Shown in pieces: positions 51,123 through 58,823 of a stretch of 64,000 nucleotides of DNA. This DNA is from Paenibacillus sp. XY044. GTDB lineage: Bacteria; Bacillota; Bacilli; Paenibacillales; Paenibacillaceae. Under the pieces are notes generated by a model. It did not search any database. It worked only from the letters and a program-made list of their open reading frames with translations, and was not told the origin of the DNA. The DNA is taken from the NCBI RefSeq assembly GCF_002257645.1, contig NZ_NQMO01000006.1, forward strand, positions 310,001-374,000, in the 5' to 3' direction. Numbering within the stretch: position 1 is the stretch's first letter; the number at the start of each line of letters is the position of its first letter. The position numbers and the translations under genes were made by a program.

Positions 51123-51752
51123 GTGGAAGCTTTCGGCTTCATGTTTTTTTCATCGCTGGAGACGCTGGCGATTTATTCGCTGACGATGTCGCTTTTTAGG
51201 TTCAAAACTTCGGATTACCTGTGGCAGGCTCTGTGTATCACGCTGCTGGCGAACGTGCAGAGCTATGTTTTGAGGGACGAGCTGTCACTGGCGTTCGCAG
51301 CGCCGTTAATCACGATTCTGATTTACATCCTGTTGTACACGACCGTGATGAAGATTCCGCTGGCCTGGTCCGCCATTTGTACGATTCTGGGTTATGCGCT
51401 GTATGCGCTCATCCAGACCGTCTATGTGCTCTGGTTGTTTGGCTCGGTTCAGGAGGTTAACGCCACGGACGCCAACTCTTACAGCCTGCAGGTCGTCTCG
51501 GCATTAACGGGGCTCGGGCTGTCATGGCTCATGTACAAGTTTGGCATCGGGTTCGCCTTTGACTTTGAAAGGCTGCGCTTCAAGAAAGAGCACATCGTGC
51601 TGGTGCTGCTGATTATGGTCACGCTCGTCTCGGTGGAGTTCATCTTCTATTATAACAAGGTATGGATCAACGTTTTGTTTTTCGCCTGTACGTTCGGCCT
51701 CTTTTTGTATTACACCATCCGAAAGGAAGAGGAGGATATCCATGCTGATTGA
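51123..51752 (+). CDS. AgrC-like membrane receptor lacking a kinase domain
   Basis: This 209-residue protein with six predicted helices starts at GTG 51123 with a GGAGG site 7 bases upstream. Size, helix number and the order of loops resemble the N-terminal sensor half of AgrC peptide receptors. The chain ends after the last helix at YYTIRKEEEDIHAD, so no dimerisation helix, phosphoacceptor His or ATPase domain exists. The stop overlaps the AgrB start by 11 bases, so this is not a frame-shift of a longer kinase. It should bind or sense the peptide made by AgrBD. Because the partner regulator is a bare LytTR protein, it may act like the membrane inhibitors of LytTR regulatory systems. Confidence 0.72.
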   Translation: MEAFGFMFFSSLETLAIYSLTMSLFRFKTSDYLWQALCITLLANVQSYVLRDELSLAFAAPLITILIYILLYTTVMKIPLAWSAICTILGYALYALIQTVYVLWLFGSVQEVNATDANSYSLQVVSALTGLGLSWLMYKFGIGFAFDFERLRFKKEHIVLVLLIMVTLVSVEFIFYYNKVWINVLFFACTFGLFLYYTIRKEEEDIHAD

Positions 51753-52290
51753 AACGGCCGCCTTCCGGATCGCCGAAGGGATCAAGCGGCAGGTTCCGGA
51801 TCATAAATCCTCGGTGAACATCCTCAAACATGCGATTGCCGTCATTCTGAACGTGGTGTTGATCATCGCCCTCACGCTGCTGGTCGCGTTCTTCACAGGG
51901 CATATGGGCCGCGCGGCGATAGCGCTGATCGGATTTGCGCTGCTGCGCCAATTTACGGGCGGTATTCATCTGAAAACCGGGGAATGGTGCGTGCTTGCCA
52001 CCACCGCCTTGTTCACTCTGGTGTCGTTCATCGAGCTGCCCGCCTTCTATGTTCAGGTATTGAACGTTCTCAGCATGGTGCTTGTGGCTGTATTCGCTCC
52101 GAGCAAAATCGAAAAGCAATCCAGAATACCGCGCAGGCATTACCCCAAGCTGCGGGTGATCGGAGTCCTCATTGTACTGGCCAACGTCCTGATCCAGTCG
52201 CAGACGCTTGCCGTCGTCTTCTTTGTCCAAGCCCTCAGCCTGATTCACCGAAAGGAGGTGAAACGCCATGTCACTGATCAGCAAAGTTAA
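51742..52290 (+). CDS. agrB: AgrB-family peptide-processing membrane protease
   Basis: This 182-residue membrane cysteine endopeptidase has catalytic His76 and Cys83, seven residues apart in RQFTGGIHLKTGEWC, the same spacing as His77/Cys84 of staphylococcal AgrB. About five helices surround the site. It cleaves the C-terminal tail of AgrD and closes the ring of the signalling peptide. Its ATG, with GAGGAGG before it, overlaps the preceding gene by 11 bases, and its 3' end overlaps agrD by 23 bases. The locus therefore forms one tight transcription and translation unit. Confidence 0.94.
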   Translation: MLIETAAFRIAEGIKRQVPDHKSSVNILKHAIAVILNVVLIIALTLLVAFFTGHMGRAAIALIGFALLRQFTGGIHLKTGEWCVLATTALFTLVSFIELPAFYVQVLNVLSMVLVAVFAPSKIEKQSRIPRRHYPKLRVIGVLIVLANVLIQSQTLAVVFFVQALSLIHRKEVKRHVTDQQS

Positions 52291-52408
52291 GCACAGCACA
52301 TTTTCAGCTATTGCCTCGGCATTAACGCTGGTAGCTGTGTATCTCGTAAGTGTTGCCAGTCCCGTGTATGTTTACAGCGGTGAGACGCCAGAGGAACTGC
52401 TGAAGTGA
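52268..52408 (+). CDS. agrD: AgrD-family cyclic peptide precursor with Ser in the ring position
   Basis: This 46-residue precursor starts at ATG 52268, 7 bases after AAAGGAGGTG. An amphipathic basic N-terminus (MSLISKVKHS) is followed by a hydrophobic helix (residues 11-30), then ASPVYVYSGE and the acidic tail TPEELLK. Aligned on the PEEL tail with staphylococcal AgrD, Ser31 falls where the ring cysteine lies and Val35 at the cleavage point. The predicted signal is thus a five-residue lactone ring S-P-V-Y-V, with a short N-terminal tail. No cysteine occurs in the protein. Lactone AIPs with Ser are known from a few staphylococci. Exact ends need mass data. Confidence 0.88.
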   Translation: MSLISKVKHSTFSAIASALTLVAVYLVSVASPVYVYSGETPEELLK

Positions 52409-52427
52409 AATGGAGGAGCTGATTCAG

Positions 52428-52805
52428 ATGCAATATCTTACGGTTTCACGAGATATTGAAGGGGAATCAGGCATCGTCAATCTTCGGGTACACGATATTT
52501 TGTTCATGGAATTCAGCATTCCGGCGGACCGGGTTGTCGTTCATACGATGGAGGAGCAGTTTTATATGAACGGTACGCTCAAATACTGGTCCGGCATGCT
52601 GAACACCAGCGGGTATACGTTCCGCAACGTGGACCGGAACCTTGTCAATGTGGACAGGATCATGCTGATCGACAGCGTGTACAAGAAGGCGTATTTCGAG
52701 CCGGAAATCCATAAAGGCTCCAAATGCTGCACCATGGCGTTTAAAAGGTACAACAAGATTAAAGAGGAGTTATTAGCCTATAACCCGGGAATATTGATCG
52801 TCTGA
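52428..52805 (+). CDS. Stand-alone LytTR DNA-binding regulator
   Basis: This 125-residue protein is essentially one LytTR domain: VNLRVHDILFMEF, VVVHTMEEQFYMNGTLKYWS, and YTFRNVDRNLVNVDRIMLID are its landmark strands and loop. No receiver domain precedes it, so it cannot be phosphorylated in the AgrA manner. The ATG at 52428 follows GGAGGAG at 9 bases; an upstream ATG (52410) has no ribosome site. It begins 20 bases after agrD. It probably regulates the locus and other targets through direct repeats. Control by the membrane protein at 51123 rather than by a kinase is inferred. Confidence 0.88.
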   Translation: MQYLTVSRDIEGESGIVNLRVHDILFMEFSIPADRVVVHTMEEQFYMNGTLKYWSGMLNTSGYTFRNVDRNLVNVDRIMLIDSVYKKAYFEPEIHKGSKCCTMAFKRYNKIKEELLAYNPGILIV

Positions 52806-52806
52806 A

Positions 52807-52838
52807 AGGAGCTGCGCTGGAGCAGCTCCTTTTTTTTG
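52807..52838 (+). terminator. Intrinsic terminator after the agr-like locus
   Basis: AGGAGCTGC (52807-52815) pairs with GCAGCTCCT (52822-52830), followed by eight T residues. Confidence 0.95.
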
Positions 52839-52893
52839 CTGCTCCAAAGGCATCTGAAAGCCGCAAATGTACCGGCGAGGAAGAAATTATCGC

Positions 52894-52957
52894 TTGACCC
52901 CGGGTGATTCGTATACTATAGTAAGCCCATCGGAATTAAATTAACTGACTCGTCAGT
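52894..52957 (+). promoter_or_regulatory. Promoter and operator of the TetR gene at 52961
   Basis: TTGACC (52894-52899), 17 bases and TATAGT (52917-52922) form a promoter. The dyad ACTGAC-TC-GTCAGT (52944-52957) lies just downstream, a typical TetR autorepression site. Confidence 0.82.
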
Positions 52958-52960
52958 CAA

Positions 52961-53608
52961 GTGAGGAAAGGGGTCCTGATTCTGCCATCTCAAACCAATG
53001 AAGAACCGCTGCGCGAGCAGGAGCTGAGGCAGGCCGCCCTCGAGCTGTTTGCACGCAAAGGTTACCATAATACAAAGATATCGGAAGTGGTGAAGGCGGC
53101 CGGCGTCTCGCAAGGGACGTTCTACTGGTATTTTGACGGGAAGGAACAGATGGCCATCCGTTTGGTGGAGAACGGCCGGGACAAGCTGGTCGAGGTCATC
53201 GAGCAGGGATACCGCAAGCATGCGGGTTCTGTAGACGACATGGTGAATTCCTCAGCCAACCTGCTGACCAACCTGTTCGCATTTGCCAATGAGAACCGGA
53301 ATTTGATGGCCTTTCTGCTGATCAAGGGGCAGGGCGCGGATCCAAAGGTCCGTTCGGCGGTATCGGAAGTGTGGATCGCGTTTGAAGAGGCCTTCAAGAA
53401 AAATGTGCTCCGCGCCATTGAGTTGGGTATGCTGCCGCAGTTTACGGACGTTTCGCTGCGCGTGAACATCCTCGTTTCGCTGATCACGGGCGTTCTGACC
53501 AAATGGTTGTTCGGTCCGCTGCATGACGTGGACTACGAGCCGGTGTACACCGCCTCGCAGATTGCTGAAGAAACGGCCCGGTTCGAGTTCCGCGGGCTGC
53601 TGGGTTAA
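52961..53608 (+). CDS. TetR-family regulator
   Basis: This regulator of about 210 residues has the helix-turn-helix TKISEVVKAAGVSQGTFYWY followed by FDGKEQMAIRLVENG. The C-terminal ligand domain resembles the YfiR/AcrR-like group. The start is uncertain. GTG 52961 lacks a ribosome site, while AGGAAAGGGG (52963-52972) is followed by no ATG, GTG or TTG in frame at normal spacing, only CTG (52976, 52982) or ATT (52979). A rare start codon may therefore be used. Operator and promoter lie directly upstream. Next is an amino acid importer, 120 bases on, which it may control, though no matching operator was seen there. Confidence 0.87.
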   Translation: MRKGVLILPSQTNEEPLREQELRQAALELFARKGYHNTKISEVVKAAGVSQGTFYWYFDGKEQMAIRLVENGRDKLVEVIEQGYRKHAGSVDDMVNSSANLLTNLFAFANENRNLMAFLLIKGQGADPKVRSAVSEVWIAFEEAFKKNVLRAIELGMLPQFTDVSLRVNILVSLITGVLTKWLFGPLHDVDYEPVYTASQIAEETARFEFRGLLG

Positions 53609-53729
53609 ATATTACAACCAATATAGAATGAACTAAAAAAATGAATAACATAGGCCTCTATTGGGCGTTATAACAGGAAGTTCAATAAAAAATTTAGTTC
53701 AATCTATATACTCAAGGGGGATTATAGAA

Positions 53730-54590
53730 ATGAAGTTTAGAGTCAAATCACTATTTATGTCGCTGTCGCTAATCGCCGTTATCGCTCTGGTGCTGGCCGG
53801 CTGCGGCAAAGATACGGCGCCATCGGGCAGCAATGCTTCCGGTGGAAGCGGCAATCAGGCTTCGTCGTCGGGTAATCTGCTTGAGCAGATCAAGAAAAAC
53901 GGAAAGATCAAAGTAGGCTTGATGGGTACGTATGCCCCGTACAACTTTTTGAATGACAAAAAGGAAGTCGACGGATATGACGCCGACATCGCCAAAGCGA
54001 TCTCCAAGAAGCTCGGGGTTGAGGCCGAATTCATTACCGGCGAATTTTCGGGCCTGATCGAAGGTCTGCAGCAGGGGAAATATGATGTGCTGATCAGCCA
54101 GGTAACGATCACGGATGACCGGAAGAAAACGATGGATTTCTCGGAGCCTTACATCAAGAACTCCGTCAATGTGGTCGTGAAGAGCGACAACGATACGATC
54201 AAGTCGCTCGACGATTTCAAAGGCAAGAAGATCGGCGTCGGCCTTGGCACCAATGACGAGAAATACCTGCGCGATGAAGCGATGCCGAAGGTCGGCAAGT
54301 TCGAAATCGCCACGTACAACGACGTCATTTCGTCCCTGATGGATTTGAACACGGGCCGGATTGACGCAACGATCAACAACATGTTCGCCCTGAAGCCTCT
54401 CATCGACCAAAACCATCTGAAAGTCAAAGCGGTCGGTGATTCCATCAAGGACGATTACGCTGGTGTCGCGATGCGCAAAAACAATCCGGAGCTGCTGGAT
54501 GCGATCAACAAAGCGCTGGACGAGATGAAGACCGACGGAACGTTGAAGGAAATCCACCAAAAATGGTTCGGCGTCGATCCAAGCTTTTAA
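53730..54590 (+). CDS. Polar amino acid ABC transporter, substrate-binding lipoprotein (second system)
   Basis: This 286-residue lipoprotein has Cys25 (lipobox LVLAGC). A Ser/Gly linker leads to a type 2 binding domain with VGLMGTYAPYNFLNDKKEVD, GYDADIAKAISKKLG and QGKYDVLISQVTITDDRKKT. It belongs to the arginine/cystine/polar amino acid group but differs from the protein at 2503. It starts a four-gene operon with permease, ATPase and M24 peptidase. AAGGGGG precedes the ATG. A direct AGTTCAAT repeat and TATATA in the upstream region may form the promoter. Confidence 0.92.
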   Translation: MKFRVKSLFMSLSLIAVIALVLAGCGKDTAPSGSNASGGSGNQASSSGNLLEQIKKNGKIKVGLMGTYAPYNFLNDKKEVDGYDADIAKAISKKLGVEAEFITGEFSGLIEGLQQGKYDVLISQVTITDDRKKTMDFSEPYIKNSVNVVVKSDNDTIKSLDDFKGKKIGVGLGTNDEKYLRDEAMPKVGKFEIATYNDVISSLMDLNTGRIDATINNMFALKPLIDQNHLKVKAVGDSIKDDYAGVAMRKNNPELLDAINKALDEMKTDGTLKEIHQKWFGVDPSF

Positions 54591-54625
54591 TTCATGAGTC
54601 ATACCGCTGTGGGAGGCCGTTTTAA

Positions 54626-55270
54626 ATGAAATTGGTAATGGATAATTTGGGTTTTCTGTTTACGGGAGCCTATTACACCCTGCTCATCACGATCGTCTCC
54701 ATGTTTTTTGGGTTGTTTATCGGACTGTTCACAGCCATCGCCCGGTTAAAAGGGAACCGGCTGATCGCCGGCATCGCCAGGGTATATGTGTCCATCATCC
54801 GCGGAACCCCGATTATCGTGCAAATCTTCATCATCTACTTCGGCTTACCCGATTACGGGATTACCCTGGGGCCGCTGACGTCCGCATATATTGCGCTCAG
54901 CATCAATATCGGCGCTTATTTGTCCGAGACCATCCGCGGTGCGATTCTGTCCGTGGATAAAGGGCAGACCGAAGCGGCGATGTCCCTGGGGCTCACGCCC
55001 TGGCAGACGATGCGCAAGGTCGTTCTGCCCCAAGCGGCCCGGGCGGCGATCCCGCCGATGGGGAACACGTTTATCGGCATCCTGAAGGAAACGTCGCTCG
55101 TGTCCATCGTCACGGTTACGGAGCTGCTGCGTTCGGCCCAGCTGCTGATCGCGCAATATTACGTGGCCATGCCGTTCTACATTGCCATCGCCATCATGTA
55201 TTGGGTGATGAGCACAGGCTTTTCCGCGATTTTGAACGTCATCGAGCGGAAGCTGTCCAAGGCTTATTAA
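54626..55270 (+). CDS. Polar amino acid ABC transporter, permease (second system)
   Basis: This 214-residue HisM/GlnP-family permease has five helices, [20 protein letters not shown], and the EAA loop [20 protein letters not shown]. It probably works as a homodimer because only one permease gene is present in this operon. It lies 35 bases after the binding protein and 13 before the ATPase gene. Confidence 0.93.
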   Translation: MKLVMDNLGFLFTGAYYTLLITIVSMFFGLFIGLFTAIARLKGNRLIAGIARVYVSIIRGTPIIVQIFIIYFGLPDYGITLGPLTSAYIALSINIGAYLSETIRGAILSVDKGQTEAAMSLGLTPWQTMRKVVLPQAARAAIPPMGNTFIGILKETSLVSIVTVTELLRSAQLLIAQYYVAMPFYIAIAIMYWVMSTGFSAILNVIERKLSKAY

Positions 55271-55283
55271 GGAGGGAGAAGGC

Positions 55284-56036
55284 ATGATCGAAGTCAGCCA
55301 TTTAAGCAAGAGCTTCGGATCGTTATCGGTTCTGAAGGATGTGAGCCTTGACATTCGGCAGGGAGAGATCGTGGTGCTCCTGGGTCCGAGCGGCTCGGGG
55401 AAGAGTACCTTGCTCCGCTGTCTGAACGGCCTGGAGCAGGCCGATGCCGGCTCGGTCCGCATCGACAGCGTCCACCTCGAAGCTCCAATGAGCGCCAAAG
55501 AGCGAAAAAAGGCAGTTCACGAGCTGCGCAGCCTGACGGGCATGGTGTTTCAATCGTTCAACCTGTTCCCTCATCTAACCGTCCTGGACAATGTGATCAT
55601 GGCTCCGATGACGGTGAAAAATATGCCGAAGGAACAGGCGATCGAAATTGCCGAGAAATTGCTCGGCAAGGTCGGGCTGGCGGAGAAGAAGGACGAGTAT
55701 CCTTCGCGGCTGTCCGGCGGGCAGCAGCAGCGGGTGGCGATCGCCCGCGCTTTGGCGATGGAGCCGAAGATCATGCTGTTCGACGAGCCGACATCGGCGC
55801 TCGACCCGGAGCTGACCGGCGAGGTGCTGCAGGTGATGCGGCAGCTGGCCGAAGAAGGGATGACGATGGTCGTCGTAACGCATGAGATGAAATTCGCGCA
55901 GGAAGTGGCGAATCGGATCATCTTTATGAGCGAAGGCATCATTCAGGAAGAAGGGGATCCGGAACATTTCTTTGCCGGACCGAAGACGGAGCGTGCACGC
56001 AAGTTCCTTCGCCAGATGGCGCAGGAGCCGGTTTAA
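55284..56036 (+). CDS. Polar amino acid ABC transporter, ATP-binding protein (second system)
   Basis: This 250-residue ATPase has Walker A GPSGSGKS near residues 34-41, signature LSGGQQQR near 145, and Walker [15 protein letters not shown]. It is of the GlnQ/TcyN type. A GGAGGGAG site precedes the ATG. The N-terminus [17 protein letters not shown] starts normally with ATG, in contrast to its relative at 4150. It is followed after 85 bases by the peptidase gene. Confidence 0.94.
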   Translation: MIEVSHLSKSFGSLSVLKDVSLDIRQGEIVVLLGPSGSGKSTLLRCLNGLEQADAGSVRIDSVHLEAPMSAKERKKAVHELRSLTGMVFQSFNLFPHLTVLDNVIMAPMTVKNMPKEQAIEIAEKLLGKVGLAEKKDEYPSRLSGGQQQRVAIARALAMEPKIMLFDEPTSALDPELTGEVLQVMRQLAEEGMTMVVVTHEMKFAQEVANRIIFMSEGIIQEEGDPEHFFAGPKTERARKFLRQMAQEPV

Positions 56037-56121
56037 GAGCGGAATAAGCACAACGATATACGGACTTAAGAACGGAAATACGGAGACAGGACATCCTGAT
56101 CCGAAGGAGTTGAAGCGCAGC

Positions 56122-57339
56122 ATGAATCAAGACCATCAGCAGCATCTGGACATGATTTCGGAGCGGGCCCGGCAGATCATGGACAGCGAAAACATCGACG
56201 CGCTGGTCGCTACCAGCAGCGAAAATTTTTATTATCTCTCAGGGCATCAGAGTGCCTTTATGTATACCCTGCGCATGAGTGAGGTTGGACTGGCGGTGCA
56301 TTTCCGCGATCCCGGACGGAAGGCGATCATCATTATGAATGATTTTGAAGCCGCCGGATTTACCGGGGATCCTGCCCGGTATGAAATTCGCACCTATCCC
56401 ACTTGGGTAGACGTGGATGATCCGCTGAATTTGAAAGGCGGCAGCTATCAAGGGAAGCGGCCGGTGTCCCCGCAGGCGGAGGAAATGTTCGGCGTCCTTC
56501 AGCAGGTGCTGGAGGAGTACGGAATCTCCCGGGGGCGAATGGCGGTCGAGCTGGACTTGATGCGGCATTCTTCCGTGATGGCGCTCCGCAAGGCGTGCCC
56601 GGACATATCCGAACTGGCCGAGGCGGGGCCAATCTTCACGCGGCTTCGGGCGATCAAGACGCCGTGGGAAATTCAGCAGCTGCGCAAGGCATGCGCCTAT
56701 GCGGAAGCGGGCGTCGAATACGCCGTCCGCGAAATCGAACCAGGCGTCTCCGCCGCGGGGATCGTGGATGCGTTCCGGAGATCGCTGATGCGGAACCCGG
56801 ACGGGTCGACGCCGCGGTTCCATATGATTTCGGTCGGGGACCACTTTGCCCCTGTACAAGTGTTTGATACCCGGCCCAGCCGGCCGGGGGACGTGATTAA
56901 ATTCGACGTAGGCGTCGAGGTGGCCGGCTACGGCTCGGACATTGCCCGCACCTTTGTGCTGGGCGAGCCTGCGGATGCCACGAAGCGGATCTATGAGGCC
57001 CTCCGGCGCGGGCATGACCGCCTGCTGCAGATGATCGAGCCCGGCATGCCGATGAAGGCGGCGTTTCAGGAGGGGATGAGCGTCATCCGCGCGGCGGGAT
57101 TGAGCCAGTACAACCGGGGCCATCTGGGGCATAGCGCTGGGCTGAGCCTGGCCGCGGAGGAAGGGCCGTTCATCAGCCCGTCCGAGACGGCAATTTTTGA
57201 ACCGAACATGGTGGTCTGCATCGAGACGCCTTATTACGGTCACGGGATTGGCGCCATCATGATTGAGGATATGCTTCTGATCACAGAGAACGGCGTAGAG
57301 CGGCTCAACCGCTTGAGCACAGACTTGGTATCTTTGTAA
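56122..57339 (+). CDS. M24-family aminopeptidase (Xaa-Pro peptidase-like)
   Basis: This 405-residue enzyme begins at ATG 56122 (AAGGAG upstream). The N-terminal creatinase-like domain (1-165) shows ALVATSSENFYYLSGHQSAF. The C-terminal pita-bread domain has metal ligands in KFDVGVEVAGYGSDIARTF (two Asp), HLGHSAG (His), CIETPYYGHG (Glu) and MIEDMLLIT (Glu). It removes N-terminal residues, often Xaa-Pro, from peptides in the cytoplasm. Placement behind an amino acid importer suggests a nutrition operon. Confidence 0.92.
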   Translation: MNQDHQQHLDMISERARQIMDSENIDALVATSSENFYYLSGHQSAFMYTLRMSEVGLAVHFRDPGRKAIIIMNDFEAAGFTGDPARYEIRTYPTWVDVDDPLNLKGGSYQGKRPVSPQAEEMFGVLQQVLEEYGISRGRMAVELDLMRHSSVMALRKACPDISELAEAGPIFTRLRAIKTPWEIQQLRKACAYAEAGVEYAVREIEPGVSAAGIVDAFRRSLMRNPDGSTPRFHMISVGDHFAPVQVFDTRPSRPGDVIKFDVGVEVAGYGSDIARTFVLGEPADATKRIYEALRRGHDRLLQMIEPGMPMKAAFQEGMSVIRAAGLSQYNRGHLGHSAGLSLAAEEGPFISPSETAIFEPNMVVCIETPYYGHGIGAIMIEDMLLITENGVERLNRLSTDLVSL

Positions 57340-57502
57340 TAAAGAGCTAAAGAAGTAAGGTTATGTATATAGAGGAAAAGGCTATATGAACTATTACTTT
57401 CCTGGTAAACATTCATCCCGATGAAAGTTCATTTACAAACCGCGTGGCTTGGTTTTAAATAGGGTAAGCCCATTTTCCTCGCAAAATCGGTTATTCATCA
57501 TT

Positions 57503-57548
57503 AAGGTTTCCTTCCGCCTGGAGATCTCCAGGTTTCTTAGGAACCTTG
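57503..57548 (+). promoter_or_regulatory. Nested palindrome upstream of sda
   Basis: CCTGGAGATCTCCAGG (57517-57532) is a perfect 16-bp palindrome, enclosed by AAGGTTTCC and GGAACCTT arms. It lies about 20 bases before the sda ATG and could fold into a leader hairpin or bind a dimeric protein. Confidence 0.5.
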
Positions 57549-57567
57549 GAAGATCGGGGGGATTGAA

Positions 57568-57774
57568 ATGCAAATCTTGTCTGATGAACAGCTTCTGGAA
57601 TGTGTGACGCTGGCCAAGCAGCTGGAGCTGGACCCAGAATTCCTGGCCCTGCTGATGTCGGAGATGCAGCGCCGGGGGATCGAGCTGCAGGATGAGGACG
57701 GTGTTCTGCTTCAGGAGGATTATGAGGTATCCGGCAGCAGTGAGCTGGGGGCAGCCGAAATGTACTTTGCATAA
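57568..57774 (+). CDS. sda: Sporulation histidine-kinase inhibitor Sda-like protein
   Basis: This 68-residue protein has an Sda core: LSDEQLLECVTLAKQLELDP followed by EFLALLMSEMQRRGIEL, the helical hairpin that binds KinA-type kinases and blocks phosphorelay at replication stress. It is longer than Bacillus Sda by an acidic C-terminal tail of about 25 residues (QDEDGVLLQEDYEVSGS). GGGGGGA lies 8 bases before the ATG. Clear DnaA boxes, which control sda in Bacillus, were not found upstream. A terminator follows at about 57990. The 57775-57989 interval has no gene. Confidence 0.85.
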   Translation: MQILSDEQLLECVTLAKQLELDPEFLALLMSEMQRRGIELQDEDGVLLQEDYEVSGSSELGAAEMYFA

Positions 57775-57989
57775 TCGGATGAATGAAGGAAGTATTGACG
57801 GCAACCGAATGGAGAGTCGTCATTAGACCCAAGGGGGCATCGACGCAGCATTTGCTTCGGGCTTACCGGTTGTGCACTTGACTGAAGAGAATAAGGGCTC
57901 AGCGAAGCTGAACCATTCCATAATCGGTACCACATTTTCGCTGCACACGGTCTGTTTTCTGTGAATGTATGCAAAAAGGATATTTTGAA

Positions 57990-58029
57990 AAAGGAGCTGG
58001 GCCATTTTGGGCCTTCAGCTCCTTTTTTT
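57990..58029 (+). terminator. Intrinsic terminator between sda and bceR
   Basis: AAAGGAGCTG pairs with CAGCTCCTTT (about 57990-57999 with 58015-58024), with an inner GGCC helix and seven T residues. Confidence 0.9.
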
Positions 58030-58121
58030 GCTCTTTTTAGGCCGGCATTCGGCCCGGCAGGCCGGGCATGGTACAATACCAATGAGTGAGAAGACACCTT
58101 TGCCAAAGGAGATTTTTCGTC

Positions 58122-58823
58122 ATGTTTAAAATTTTCATCGTGGAAGATGATAAGAAGCTCGTCAGCTTGCTGGAGGAGCATTTACATAAATTCGAATATG
58201 ACACGCGTTCCGTAACGGATTTCGCATCGGTTCTGAGCGACTTCCGGAGCTACGATCCGCATTTAGTGGTTCTCGACATCAATTTGCCGAAATACGACGG
58301 ATACTATTGGTGCCGGCAAATCCGCAGTCTGTCGACATGCCCGATTATTTTCATTTCGGCGCGGGAGGGCAAGATGGACCAGGTGATGGCGCTGGAAAAC
58401 GGGGCGGACGACTATTTGACGAAGCCGTTTGATTACGAAATCGCCGTGGCCAAAATCAGCAGCCAGCTTCGCCGGGCTTACGGTTCCTATGCCGCGTCCC
58501 AGCAGACGCGTTCCGTTACGGTCGCGGGGCTTACATTGGACGTGGACCGGCTCCATCTGACCTTGAACGGGCAGAAGGTGGAGCTCAGCCATACCGAAGC
58601 CAAAATATTGGAGGAGCTGCTGACCCGCCCGGAGCAGGTCGTCAGCCGGGACCGGCTGCTGGACCGGATCTGGGATGACCAGTCGTTTGTGGATGACAAC
58701 ACCCTGAACGTTTATGTCACCCGTGTCCGCAAAAAACTGTCGGCGCTCGGCGTCCATGACGCCGTCCAGACCGTCAGGGGCCAAGGTTACCGGCTGCTTC
58801 CGGGCTGGGAGGGCGAAGCATGA
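58122..58823 (+). CDS. bceR: BceR-like response regulator (OmpR family)
   Basis: This 233-residue regulator has acidic pocket VEDDKK (residues 7-12), phosphoacceptor Asp52 in VVLDINLP, and Lys in YLTKPF. A winged-helix DNA-binding domain (about 130-230) shows NTLNVYVTRVRKKLSALG and VRGQGYRLLP. BceR-type regulators activate ABC transporters that protect lipid II cycle intermediates from antimicrobial peptides. The kinase gene overlaps by four bases and the transporter follows. A perfect BceR-type dyad precedes bceA. AAAGGAG lies before the ATG at 58122. Confidence 0.93.
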   Translation: MFKIFIVEDDKKLVSLLEEHLHKFEYDTRSVTDFASVLSDFRSYDPHLVVLDINLPKYDGYYWCRQIRSLSTCPIIFISAREGKMDQVMALENGADDYLTKPFDYEIAVAKISSQLRRAYGSYAASQQTRSVTVAGLTLDVDRLHLTLNGQKVELSHTEAKILEELLTRPEQVVSRDRLLDRIWDDQSFVDDNTLNVYVTRVRKKLSALGVHDAVQTVRGQGYRLLPGWEGEA

